Origin: a bacterium
GTDB taxonomy: Bacteria; Auribacterota; UBA3054
Reading direction: 5' to 3'
NCBI GenBank assembly: GCA_017557885.1
Contig: JAFYXV010000008.1
Span: 1-64,000, forward strand
DNA: 64,000 bases
The notes under the pieces are model-generated. The model was not told the origin of the DNA. It saw only the letters and a program-made list of their open reading frames with translations, and searched no databases. Positions 50,540 through 60,477 of this stretch are shown here, piece by piece; within the stretch, counting starts at the first letter, position 1, and every line of letters begins with the position of its first letter. The position numbers and the translations under genes were made by a program.

Positions 50540-52584
50540 TCTTTCCAATCCACCAGGACGTAGGAGTAAGGATCGAGCTCGCATTCCAGAGCCTCCTTCC
50601 CTATCGTGATGTTTTCCGCCACCGGAACGGGATGGATGTTCAAAATAAAAGCCCTGCCGTTTTCTTTGGGTATCACCCTCAGGAGATCCTGCCCTTCCAC
50701 GGTGGGCGTCTTTCCCAGTCTGGCGATAAGCTTCTTTATCAGCACGGCCTGGCTCTTGAAATGATTGGCGAACATCACCGGGAAGATCTGGGCCGTGCCC
50801 GTTCCCTTCTTTACCGAAACGATGGCGGGGCGGCCGGCTTCCGTACGGCCCAGAGTCTCGCCTTTCTTGTCAATGTCGATGTTCTGGATCGTCTTGCCCA
50901 GGTAATACTCCTGGCCCTCGAAGAGGACCTTCTCCTGGTCCACGCTCTTTTTGGGGAAAGTACCGCCAAGGACTCCCAGCTCGTCGGCCAGGACATGGCA
51001 GTAGTGGTCAGTCTCGTCTTTGGTCGGCAAAGATCCGATCAGAAGCAGATTGCCGCCGGCCTCAACGTAATCGGCCAGTTTCTTCTGAACGTCCCTCCTC
51101 ATCCAGCGGTCGTTGACCACCACGAGAACGGGATGCTTCAAAAGCTCTTCCAATGAGGCGTCCTCGAAATCGACTAGTTTGGGCAGGAAACCCTGGGATC
51201 TAAGGGCGTAATAAACCTCGGTGGTGGCCGGTCCGACCGGCTTGATGCTGACTACCGGCTCTCTCTTCAAACCGAGAGCGATGTCGTATGCGGAATCCGA
51301 GCGGAAATCTTCCGCGTGTTCTTTGATCTCGGAAAAAGAGCGCTTTATCGCGTCGAAGGAAGGCCTTCTTTCGCCGTTCTGGCCCACCGGCGCCTGCCAG
51401 TTGTGGTCGGTGCCGTAGAAGCCCAGGCCCTGGCGGTTGCTGCCCGAGCCCCAGAGATACATGTTGAGGCCCTTGTAGCCGCCCGCGGCCGCCCAAATGT
51501 TCCAGATGAACAGTTCCGGAGCGTAAACTTTCGGGGAATCGAACCAGTATCCGCTCTCCTGCTCTATCACCCAGGGGGTGCTCTTCAAAACGCTCTTGAG
51601 ATACTCCGCGCCGTATTCGCAGAAATAAGTGCCGTTGGCAAGATTGAGGTTCCCGCTCATGGAGTAGTAGCAGTCCACGCCGATCTTAAGCCAGGGGTTC
51701 TGCTCCTTGTTTTTGATGTGCAGCGAGAGAGCGCGCGGGCAGTAGGCGTTGTGGGTGAATGGAGTTTTAATGCCGCAGTTTAAAAGCATGTTCCTCAGTT
51801 TCTGGAAATATTTCGGGTAATAGCAGCCGTAGTAATATTCCCTCCGCTCGATCTCGTACAGCGTTTTGTTCGCCTGCTCCAGCATATACGGCGGGATCCT
51901 TGAGAAATCGCCGAAACTGCAGCCGTAGGCGTTGTTGATCTTTTCCAGGGAGCCGTATTTTTCCTTAAGATAGGTCGGCCAGATGCCGTCTTTCTTTTCA
52001 AGGCCAAGGTTGACGGGATTCTCATCGTCGAAATCGTCGCCGGGAATTTCGTTGCAGAGCTGCGTCATGACGACGAAGCCTTCGGGAGCCTGGTACGGTT
52101 TTATGACTTCCGCCACGGCAGCGTACCATTTCTCAACGGCCGCAAGGAAATCGCTGTTCATGTGGCCCACGGCGTTTATGGTGGAGCTGGGGATGTACTC
52201 CCCGTCCTCGTAGCGCATGACCAGGCTGTGGGGATTCTTCTTGGTGAACCACTTGGGGATGCCCAGGTCGGTCGCCTCGGCGTAAATATACGGTCCGGGA
52301 CGCCAGTAGCAAAGAAGGCCGCTCTTCTTGACCAGTTCAAGGAAGGCTACGAGGTCGTTGCAGGGATGATAAAGTCCGGTGAAGTCGAAACGACCCTCCT
52401 CCGGCTCGTGCACGAGCCAGGGGGTGTAGAAAGAAACGGCGTTGCAGCCGGCTTCCTTGACGCTATTCAAAACTTTTTCCCAACTTTCCCTGGGAGTCCT
52501 GAAATAATGGACTTCCGCAGAGGTCAGGAAGATCTCCTTTCCATCCAGGAAAAAAGAGCCCTTTTCAATCTTTAATTCCGCCAT
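50536..52584 (-). CDS. Glycoside hydrolase family 35 (beta-galactosidase-like)
   Basis: A 682-aa GH35 enzyme without signal peptide. The opening is typical: FFLDGKEIFLTSAEVHYFRTP, then AVSFYTPWLVHEPEEGRFDF. The acid/base is Glu179 in QLCNEIPGDD, the nucleophile probably the first Glu of WVIEQESGYWFDS (about 341). After the barrel comes a Rossmann-like segment (about 425-590) and a short beta end. It is the last gene of the recA-GH run, 9 bases after the GH2 gene, and overlaps the convergent cotH stop by 4 bases. Confidence 0.87.
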   Translation of the reverse strand: MAELKIEKGSFFLDGKEIFLTSAEVHYFRTPRESWEKVLNSVKEAGCNAVSFYTPWLVHEPEEGRFDFTGLYHPCNDLVAFLELVKKSGLLCYWRPGPYIYAEATDLGIPKWFTKKNPHSLVMRYEDGEYIPSSTINAVGHMNSDFLAAVEKWYAAVAEVIKPYQAPEGFVVMTQLCNEIPGDDFDDENPVNLGLEKKDGIWPTYLKEKYGSLEKINNAYGCSFGDFSRIPPYMLEQANKTLYEIERREYYYGCYYPKYFQKLRNMLLNCGIKTPFTHNAYCPRALSLHIKNKEQNPWLKIGVDCYYSMSGNLNLANGTYFCEYGAEYLKSVLKSTPWVIEQESGYWFDSPKVYAPELFIWNIWAAAGGYKGLNMYLWGSGSNRQGLGFYGTDHNWQAPVGQNGERRPSFDAIKRSFSEIKEHAEDFRSDSAYDIALGLKREPVVSIKPVGPATTEVYYALRSQGFLPKLVDFEDASLEELLKHPVLVVVNDRWMRRDVQKKLADYVEAGGNLLLIGSLPTKDETDHYCHVLADELGVLGGTFPKKSVDQEKVLFEGQEYYLGKTIQNIDIDKKGETLGRTEAGRPAIVSVKKGTGTAQIFPVMFANHFKSQAVLIKKLIARLGKTPTVEGQDLLRVIPKENGRAFILNIHPVPVAENITIGKEALECELDPYSYVLVDWKD

Positions 52585-52593
52585 AAACTTGCT

Positions 52594-55206
52594 TTATTTT
52601 GATTTATCAGTCAGGTATCTTATTATCTTATCAAAAATGTACGCCCCGAAGACATTGTTTCGGAAACCCAAGGCCTGCCTTCCCCTGCCGCCGGAGAGTT
52701 TCAGGGTAGTGGCGATAAGCGTGCCTTTGCCGAAGGAATATTCCGCCAGATAATCCGAGATCCCCCAGTTCCTGGCGTCGCAGCGCCTCAATAAGGGGCG
52801 TTTCAACGAAAAGCCCATATCAGATGCCTTTCCGCTGTCGATAGCCCTTTCCGGCGCGACTGAGAAGTATCTGAGGTCTTCCGTGAAGAAGGAGCGCTTA
52901 AGTCCTGCGAGAATCGGATGGGGACAGCTTATCGGAAAGCTTTCGCGCCAAAAGGAGACCTCCTCTGTCGGGAAATCCGGGTCTTTATTTTGCATGAGGA
53001 AAACCGACCCGCCTTTTTTGAGAAATTCTTTCACGGCGTCGTCCAGCTGGTCCGTAACGATGACCTTTTCCCCTTCCTTAACGTTAACGCCGTCTATTCC
53101 CCGGAAAACTCCGCTGTGGTCTTTTACCAGGAAGTTTTCATGCCTAGCATCCGGCCTGGGATAAACGAAAAGCGGCCAGAAATTGCTATATGAGCCCATG
53201 CTGGCCGTCAGTTTGAGATTGGCAGGCGCCCCCGCTTCAGGAAGCTCCGCGTTGAAGTAGCAGACTTCTTTTATTTCGCCTTTCCCGACTTTCGGGATCA
53301 TTCGTTCCTCCCAGGCGAGGATTTTGCCCGCGTCATCCTGCAGTTCAAGCCGCAGAGTCTCCCCTTTCAGGTCGGTTTCGGAATAATTGGAAAGCAGGAT
53401 GTGCAGATCGAAAGGATCGCCGCCCCAATAGCTGTAGCGGTCCTTGGGGCAGACGCGGTCGCCGCAGATCCAGGTCCTCCTGAGATCCCAGGCCGGCAGG
53501 AGAACGATGTCGCTGTTGAAACTCCGGAACTCTTCGGCGGAAAATTTCGCCTTCCCGAGGTCGTCGAAAAGTCCGCTGGTGGCTATCGGCACGTCCCTTA
53601 TGGCCGTGATGTCGTAGCCCGCTATCTCCCTGTAACCTCTCGTCTCCTCAATGGTGACTTTGCGGTGAGTCAGGGCGTGGTCGCAGGAGATCGCCTTTAG
53701 CTTCTCGAAATCTTTTCTGATCCTAGTCCCTTTGATCTTTTGTTCGAAAGCGTCAAGGTAGAAATCCGGCTTCAGTTTTTTTATGGGGTTGGCCTCGATG
53801 TTTCCGCTTTCCCACCAGATTTCGGAAACCTTCTTTCCCTCCCTCACTTCCTTGAGATCCCTCAAGGTGTCGCTGTCGCAGAATTCCCCGTAGAGCCAGG
53901 GCTTCCCCAAGCGGTAGGACGGCGTGAAGTGATCCATGAGATCCTCCATGTTGTGGAGCTCCCCGTAGAAATGGTAATCGTAAAAGTCGCCGTAGGAAAC
54001 TTTCAATCCGCCGTAGCATTCGCCGGAGCCGGAATTGTCCTTTACCGGGACGCCGAGTTTTTTCTTCAGTTTGAGATAAGTCTCCTTAAGAATGTCCGCC
54101 TTGACAACGGAATTCATCTCGCAGCCCAAAGTGACGAGGGCGACGCAAGGGTGCCCCAGAAGCGCTTCGCTTATGGCGTCGTATTCCCTTCTGATCCTTC
54201 CTTCCAGCTGCGGATCGGCGGCGGGAAGCCACAAGGGAAGCTCTATCCAGCAGAGCATCCCCTCTTCGTCGCAGATCTCTAGATATTTTTCCCGCGGGAT
54301 GTAAAGGCAGTGCTTCACGGCGTTGAAGCCCATTTTTTTAAGAGCCTTTATTTCGGCGCGGATCGTTTCCTCGTCCGGGTTCGGCGCGATCAGTTCATCG
54401 TAGAAGCCCCAGTGCAGGATCCCCCGCCAATAGATTGGCTCTCCCCCTAGAAGCAAAAAATTGTCCTTGCAGCAGATCTCCCGGCGCGACCAATTGACTT
54501 TGCCGCCTATGGTATCTTTGGCTCCTTTCAGTTTGAAACTTATCTCGTAGCGCTTGGGATCATCGGGAGACCATTTTTTTATCCTGCCGGACAAAGGCGC
54601 GACAATTTCCCTGATGCCTTTTTTCAGCTCCCACTTTCCCCTTATTTCCCTCAGGCCTTTTATCCTGCCTTCAAGGTAATAAACGCCGTCTTTTTTTATT
54701 TGAAGCTCAAGTTTGAGCGAACAGTTGTCGGCGTAGCAGCGCGTGAGGATCGCTTCGTCGTAGCCTTCTAGGGTTATGTCGTCCCAGATGCCGCCAAAGG
54801 TGCAGCAAACGTCCGGCACGAATCCGGAGAGCACTTTCCTCAAGGGGTAGGGATCGTTTTCATAGTAGCCCGGTTTGGCGATCTTGAAAACGATCTCGTT
54901 CTCCCCGTCCAAAAGGAAACGCGTGACGTCGAAAGAAAATTCGTCCCACATTCCCTCGTGGAAGCCGACTTTCCTGCCGTTGACCGTTATTTCGCACCAA
55001 TAACTGACCGCCTTGCAGCGCAGAAGGTAAAACTTGAAACGTTTTTTCAAGATGAACGTGCGCCTCAGCGTAAAGAAGCCGCCGAAGTCTTTCCTTGACG
55101 TGAACCTTTCCACCGCGCAGGGAACCGTTACGGCGAAACTTTCGCCGTCCATTTCAGCCTGCCAGCGGCCGCCCAGATCGACGATACGGTCTCTTTTTTC
55201 AGTCAT
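52594..55206 (-). CDS. Glycoside hydrolase family 2-like protein with altered acid/base neighbourhood
   Basis: An 870-aa GH2-like protein with no signal. Sugar-binding domain (about 1-160), Ig-like domain, then a barrel with NLLGGEPIYWRG-type opening. The acid/base position reads TLGCEMNS (Cys362-Glu363), so the Asn that usually precedes this Glu is Cys. The nucleophile candidate is Glu441 in LYGEFCDSD. C-terminal beta-sandwich and glutamine-amidotransferase-like regions follow, the latter with VIVTDQLDDAVKEFLKKGGSVFLM. It overlaps recX by 8 bases. Confidence 0.85.
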   Translation of the reverse strand: MTEKRDRIVDLGGRWQAEMDGESFAVTVPCAVERFTSRKDFGGFFTLRRTFILKKRFKFYLLRCKAVSYWCEITVNGRKVGFHEGMWDEFSFDVTRFLLDGENEIVFKIAKPGYYENDPYPLRKVLSGFVPDVCCTFGGIWDDITLEGYDEAILTRCYADNCSLKLELQIKKDGVYYLEGRIKGLREIRGKWELKKGIREIVAPLSGRIKKWSPDDPKRYEISFKLKGAKDTIGGKVNWSRREICCKDNFLLLGGEPIYWRGILHWGFYDELIAPNPDEETIRAEIKALKKMGFNAVKHCLYIPREKYLEICDEEGMLCWIELPLWLPAADPQLEGRIRREYDAISEALLGHPCVALVTLGCEMNSVVKADILKETYLKLKKKLGVPVKDNSGSGECYGGLKVSYGDFYDYHFYGELHNMEDLMDHFTPSYRLGKPWLYGEFCDSDTLRDLKEVREGKKVSEIWWESGNIEANPIKKLKPDFYLDAFEQKIKGTRIRKDFEKLKAISCDHALTHRKVTIEETRGYREIAGYDITAIRDVPIATSGLFDDLGKAKFSAEEFRSFNSDIVLLPAWDLRRTWICGDRVCPKDRYSYWGGDPFDLHILLSNYSETDLKGETLRLELQDDAGKILAWEERMIPKVGKGEIKEVCYFNAELPEAGAPANLKLTASMGSYSNFWPLFVYPRPDARHENFLVKDHSGVFRGIDGVNVKEGEKVIVTDQLDDAVKEFLKKGGSVFLMQNKDPDFPTEEVSFWRESFPISCPHPILAGLKRSFFTEDLRYFSVAPERAIDSGKASDMGFSLKRPLLRRCDARNWGISDYLAEYSFGKGTLIATTLKLSGGRGRQALGFRNNVFGAYIFDKIIRYLTDKSK

Positions 55207-55555
55207 CGGCGATGCTCTCCCGATTTAAGATCTCGTAAGCGTCGTTGATATATTCCTCCACCAGCTCCTCGGAAAATCCCTTCCGCACAAGGTAAGCCGC
55301 CAGGGAGGAAAGAAGGGAAGGCTTCAAATTTTTGCCCTTCTTTTCAAGATACTCCCTGGCCGCTTTCGCAAGGTCGTCCCTGGACGAGCCCCTTATCTTG
55401 ATAAGGCCAAGCTCAACGAGCCGCGCCGCGGCCGCGCGGCTCTCCTCTTCGGAATAGCCGCGCTTCACCAGCCTCGCTGCCATCTCCTGCTCGGAGAAAT
55501 CACGGTTGGCCAAAAGTTCAGCGCCCAGCTTAAGGGCGTCCTTGGAGCTTTTCAT
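55199..55555 (-). CDS. recX: RecX-family regulator of RecA (short form)
   Basis: A 118-aa helical protein with the RecX three-helix repeat style: FSEQEMAARLVKRGYSEEESRAAAARLVELGLI, then LKPSLLSSLAAYLVRKGFSEELVEEYI (parts shown). RecX binds RecA filaments and limits them. It lies 10 bases after recA, the usual place. It is shorter than E. coli RecX (166 aa) and may hold two rather than three repeats. The assignment rests on motif pattern plus position. Confidence 0.85.
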   Translation of the reverse strand: MKSSKDALKLGAELLANRDFSEQEMAARLVKRGYSEEESRAAAARLVELGLIKIRGSSRDDLAKAAREYLEKKGKNLKPSLLSSLAAYLVRKGFSEELVEEYINDAYEILNRESIADD

Positions 55556-55565
55556 AAGAAATCAA

Positions 55566-56615
<1,050 letters not shown>

Positions 56616-56638
56616 AATGTTTCTCCTATATGTAAGTT

Positions 56639-57124
56639 TTAAATGATCTCTTCCACCATGCCCAAAGCCGCCAGTATGGTGGAGCGCCTTACGGTCTCCC
56701 GGTCGCCTTTGAACAGGAATTTTTTCGCGACGGTCCTGGATCTTATGGCCAGGCCGATCCAGACCGTGCCGACGGGGTTGTCGGAGCCGTCGCCCTCCGG
56801 ACCAGCGATGCCGCTCACCGCCACCGCCAAGTCAGTGTCGAAAAGTTTCAGGGAGCCCTCCGCCATGCTCTTGACGCATTCCTCGCTCACCGCGCCCTGC
56901 TGATCAAGAATTTCCTGGGGAACTTTCAGCAGATCTCTCTTTATTTCGTTCCTGTAAGCCACGGCCGAGCCTTTGAACCAGGAGGAGCTGCCCGGCACGC
57001 TCACGAGGCAGGCCGAGAGGCCGCCGCCGGTCAGGGACTCCGCGGTGGAGATGGTGAGGCCCTGGTAAAGCAGGCCCTCCCCTATTCTCCTGGCCAGTTC
57101 GGATTCTTTGCTTCCGTAGATCAT
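56639..57124 (-). CDS. pncC: Nicotinamide-nucleotide amidase (CinA C-terminal domain)
   Basis: A 161-aa stand-alone CinA C-terminal domain: [28 protein letters not shown], then [14 protein letters not shown], and [24 protein letters not shown] (parts shown). It converts nicotinamide mononucleotide to nicotinic acid mononucleotide for NAD recycling. The next gene is recA; this cinA-recA order is widespread. The N-terminal CinA domain is encoded far away at 39-776. The start overlaps the O-antigen ligase-like gene by 4 bases. Confidence 0.94.
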   Translation of the reverse strand: MIYGSKESELARRIGEGLLYQGLTISTAESLTGGGLSACLVSVPGSSSWFKGSAVAYRNEIKRDLLKVPQEILDQQGAVSEECVKSMAEGSLKLFDTDLAVAVSGIAGPEGDGSDNPVGTVWIGLAIRSRTVAKKFLFKGDRETVRRSTILAALGMVEEII

Positions 57125-59676
57125 CTGGCCGCCGTATCGTTCGGTTTGTTTTCAGCGCTTTCATCTCCCTCCTGCCATTCCTCCATGGCCACCGCCACGC
57201 CCAAAGAGCGGTCGTCCTTGAAGCCGTAGTGCCTGGGCATCCACTGTCGGGAAACGATTATTTCCAAATGATTGCGGGTCCTTCTGGGAATGTCATCCGG
57301 CATGTCGTAGTCGAAAGTCCGCCAGACTCTGTCTCCCAGGACCACCGTATCCAGGTAATAGCCGTTTACGTAAAGCGCCGCGGACAAAGGGTAGCGGCTC
57401 AGGAAAGGATTCTGAGCCTTCAGTTTCAGCCGCAGCTTTTTTTTGCCCTTAAACGCGAATTCATAGTGGGCCTCCCCTTTCGTCCAGGCGAACACGAGCC
57501 CCTCCGGCGTCTGCTCCTTGTTGTAAAAACCGCCCTCGGCGGTGGGCTCCTTGGTCCAGCGCAAGTGATCCATGGCAACGCCAAGGACGCGCTTGTCCCC
57601 TTCCACACCGTAATCCTCCGGACGCCAGGTCTTCTCGCATTCCAGCCTGAAGGCCACGCACTGGTCTGTCACCGCCTCGAAGGGCAGGGCGTAGCCCACC
57701 GGCAGAGAGATCCGGCAGGCCTCTCCGGGGACGGAGAGCGTCACGTTGGTCCGGCTCTCTCCGTTTATGTAGACCGTCACCCGCTGGGGATCTTTTTCCA
57801 GGTCGGGATAGTTGCTCACAAGATCGAAGCTCACCCAGTCGTTCATTTTTTTAACGCACAGGAAACCCTCTTTGCCGCACCAGCGCCAGGGCTTCGACTG
57901 GGCGTGCCAATTCTCCCAAGGATAAAATCCTTCCTCGCTCTCCTGTCCGATGGAAGCCTGGCGTCTTTCGGAGTTGAGTTCGCCCCGATTGAGCTGACGG
58001 TAGAAATAAAAAGAGGAGGCGATCATAAGAAGGGCGAACAAAACGCCCATGGCCCGGGCTTCCCCGTGCCAAGTTACGTTGAGACGGGACTGGATCGTGA
58101 GCGTGGCCAACACCGCCCCCAGAAGGATATGCCAGGGCAGCGAGACTTCCATGACCTCGGTGTGCACTCCCAGTATCAAAAGCAGGGCGAAGACCGCCAA
58201 AGGCGTGAAGACCGCCCAAAGCTTCCCCAGGACCTCCTCTTCCCCCCGCCCCTGGAACCAGGATGAGGCGAAGGAGAAAAAGATCCCGCCCATGAAAAGC
58301 GCCAGCCCCAGGATCCCGAAGAGCCCTGTCTCCGCCTTGACCTGCAAATAGAAATTGCAGGCGTTGTCAGGGGCCCTGAGGTTTTCCTCCTCATAGCGGG
58401 CGAAATTGGGAAGCTCCACCACGAAACTGCCTACTCCCACGCCGGAGGGCCAGGTCCTCTCCGCCGTCAGCTGGGCGAAACGCGGGTATATCTGGCGGCG
58501 GCTGTCGTTGAAGATCCTGGAGATGCTCCCGGAGTTCCTGATGCTCCTGATGTCTTTTTTCAGGCGGCGCTGCAGGGCCGGGCTCTTGGTGGTGCCGGTC
58601 AGTATCTTGTCCGCCTTGTTGACGATGATCATGCTGTACATGCCGGCGCCGGAAACCAGTACTAAAAGCGCCAGGGCGACTATGCCCAGGCGGACCAGCG
58701 GCCGGGCCGGCAGGATCAGTTTGGTGTTAACGAAAAGGCCCACCAGAAGGAAGAAGACGCCCAGGGCAATGGCCAGAAAAGCGCTGCGGGAGCCGGAGTA
58801 ATTTATGCCCAGTCCGCAGAGCATCAGCCAGGTCACGACCAACGCCGGCTTAACGTAGCCCTGGCGCGGCCGCCAGGCGCTGAAGAAGGAAAGCCCGAAG
58901 GAGAAGGCCAGGCCCAGCATCACCCCGAGGGCGTTGGGATCCTGGCATGTTCCGTTGACCCTGCCCATCCTGACCCAGTAGAAAGAGCGGTTGGCGCAGA
59001 ACTCAATGTTCACATGACGCTGGTAAAAAGCCGCGGCCAAAGCGACGGTGCAGCCGGCGGCGAAAAAGAGCCACAAGGTCTTGATAAGCTTCAGACTGTC
59101 CTCGCCTTTCTCCGCCTCCCTGACCGCCATCCTGTAGGCGAAGGGAATAAGTGAAAGGGAGGCCGCCAGCTGGGAGGCGTTGAAGATTATGTATCTGAGA
59201 GCGGTAAGCCTGTTCCAGCTCTTGTCGTTCACCGTCTGGCTCAGGAACTCCCTGTTTTCTATTACCCACTCCGGGGCGTAGCGGCTCAAAGACGCCCAGA
59301 TCCCCGCCAGTATGACGCCGAACCAGATCAGCCAGCCCAGGGATCCGCAGAAAGGCTCGATGGAATCTTTCTCAAAAAGCTCGTGCCAGCAAAGGCCGGA
59401 AAGCGCCGATAGCAAAACGAAAATATGCATCGGATGCGAGCTGCCCTGGGTGGCCAGAAGAGGAAGGGCAATGATCCAGGGGGACGCGAACAGGAGAAGG
59501 CAGAAAGCATATTTCGGCCGCCACAGGGCAGCAAGGAAAACCAAAAGGGACACTCCCAAAAGCGGAGGCCAGACATAGATGTTGAGGGGCGCGAAATAAT
59601 AGCAAAGCGCCGCCTCCCACGCGAGGAAAAGCGAGCCCAGAAGGAACATGAAGGCTTTAAAGAATATCCCAATCAT
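57121..59676 (-). CDS. O-antigen ligase/polymerase-like protein with a two-copy soluble C-terminal module
   Basis: An 851-aa membrane protein. Residues about 1-560 carry about eleven TM helices and a large extracytoplasmic loop, with the Wzy_C-type segments NYSGSRSAFLAIALGVFFLLVG and CQDPNALGVMLGLAFSFGLSFF. About 290 soluble residues follow, holding two similar beta-rich units that each end in the same way: WRPEDYGVEGDKRVLGVAM and WMPRHYGFKDDRSLGVAV. This P..(L/Y)G..D.R.LG(V/I)A motif is common in surface glycan enzymes. It follows an ECF-like sigma factor by 35 bases. Confidence 0.8.
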   Translation of the reverse strand: MIGIFFKAFMFLLGSLFLAWEAALCYYFAPLNIYVWPPLLGVSLLVFLAALWRPKYAFCLLLFASPWIIALPLLATQGSSHPMHIFVLLSALSGLCWHELFEKDSIEPFCGSLGWLIWFGVILAGIWASLSRYAPEWVIENREFLSQTVNDKSWNRLTALRYIIFNASQLAASLSLIPFAYRMAVREAEKGEDSLKLIKTLWLFFAAGCTVALAAAFYQRHVNIEFCANRSFYWVRMGRVNGTCQDPNALGVMLGLAFSFGLSFFSAWRPRQGYVKPALVVTWLMLCGLGINYSGSRSAFLAIALGVFFLLVGLFVNTKLILPARPLVRLGIVALALLVLVSGAGMYSMIIVNKADKILTGTTKSPALQRRLKKDIRSIRNSGSISRIFNDSRRQIYPRFAQLTAERTWPSGVGVGSFVVELPNFARYEEENLRAPDNACNFYLQVKAETGLFGILGLALFMGGIFFSFASSWFQGRGEEEVLGKLWAVFTPLAVFALLLILGVHTEVMEVSLPWHILLGAVLATLTIQSRLNVTWHGEARAMGVLFALLMIASSFYFYRQLNRGELNSERRQASIGQESEEGFYPWENWHAQSKPWRWCGKEGFLCVKKMNDWVSFDLVSNYPDLEKDPQRVTVYINGESRTNVTLSVPGEACRISLPVGYALPFEAVTDQCVAFRLECEKTWRPEDYGVEGDKRVLGVAMDHLRWTKEPTAEGGFYNKEQTPEGLVFAWTKGEAHYEFAFKGKKKLRLKLKAQNPFLSRYPLSAALYVNGYYLDTVVLGDRVWRTFDYDMPDDIPRRTRNHLEIIVSRQWMPRHYGFKDDRSLGVAVAMEEWQEGDESAENKPNDTAAR

Positions 59677-59711
59677 ATAATCAAATTATAGCATATCTAA
59701 AAAAGCTTCCA

Positions 59712-60254
59712 TTATTCTTCCAAGCGGCCGGCCAGTTTGGCGTAGATCTTCTTCAGACGGCGCAATACGGTCGTTCTGTGCAGGTTCCTTTTCTCCGCCA
59801 TGTCGTTCAGCGTCAGGCGCTCGTCGAAATATTCGTTCAAAAGGCTCCTCTCTTCGGGATCAAGCTCCTCCTGGGCCTTTTCCAAAAGAGCGTAAAGCTC
59901 GTCCCGCTCGGCCAGGAAAGAGGCCGCCGGCTCCAGGGATATCTCTTCGTAGAGCCTTCTGTGCGGGCGGCGGCGGGCCTGGTGCAAATAAGCGCTTATG
60001 ATGTCGGAGAAACGCCGGGAAACTATCTTCGCCAGCGGAAGCCCGCCGGTCTCGTAAAGATCGTTCGTCATAAGCATCACGATAAGCTCGGCGAAGAAAT
60101 CGTCAAAATGGGTCTGGCATTTGTAGCGCTTGGCCAGCGAATAGCAAAGGGGGCGGTAGAGTTGCAAAAACTCCCGCCAGGCCTTCCCTTCTTTGTTCAA
60201 AAGCCTTTTTATAAAGCGCGACTCCTCTTCGGGGGAATAAGTGTCTTCTCTCAT
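59712..60254 (-). CDS. ECF-like sigma factor
   Basis: A 180-aa sigma-70-family protein. Region 2 spans about 25-100 (FLQLYRPLCYSLAKRY, then VSRRFSDIISAYLHQARRR) and region 4 about 130-175 (LDPEERSLLNEYFDERLTLNDMAEKRNLHRTTVLRRLKKI), a helix-turn-helix. No anti-sigma gene is adjacent. It leads into the O-antigen ligase-like gene, so it may control the surface glycan. The promoter it reads cannot be told. Confidence 0.8.
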   Translation of the reverse strand: MREDTYSPEEESRFIKRLLNKEGKAWREFLQLYRPLCYSLAKRYKCQTHFDDFFAELIVMLMTNDLYETGGLPLAKIVSRRFSDIISAYLHQARRRPHRRLYEEISLEPAASFLAERDELYALLEKAQEELDPEERSLLNEYFDERLTLNDMAEKRNLHRTTVLRRLKKIYAKLAGRLEE

Positions 60255-60477
60255 AAGGGGGATAAATTCGCGCCATGATCTACGCCTAAATTGTAGGAAG
60301 ACGGCCGCCGTTTTGGAAGGGAACGCGAAATTGCCAGCCGAAAGAAAAGCGAATGTCGGAAAATTTGCCCGGAAAATTTTTTCCCATTTCGGCTCTTTCG
60401 CGCCCTTATATCTTTCGGGACGGTTTGCTATAATAAAAAATTAAGCAATTATTTAACCACAACCATTCCGAGATCCT
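60255..60477. other. Divergent intergenic region between sigma factor and GT2 gene
   Basis: A 223-base gap with outward reading frames on both sides. It carries the GT2 promoter near 60406-60434. I see no RNA gene or conserved structure in the rest. Confidence 0.5.
60406..60434 (+). promoter_or_regulatory. Putative promoter of the GT2-cstA operon
   Basis: TTATAT and TATAAT are 17 bases apart, with the -10 43 bases before the GT2 ATG. The -10 is perfect; the -35 is weak. Confidence 0.5.

Noticed and set aside
56616-56638. LexA-type SOS box before recA
   Set aside because: The 23-base gap holds only a ribosome site; no paired half-sites were seen.
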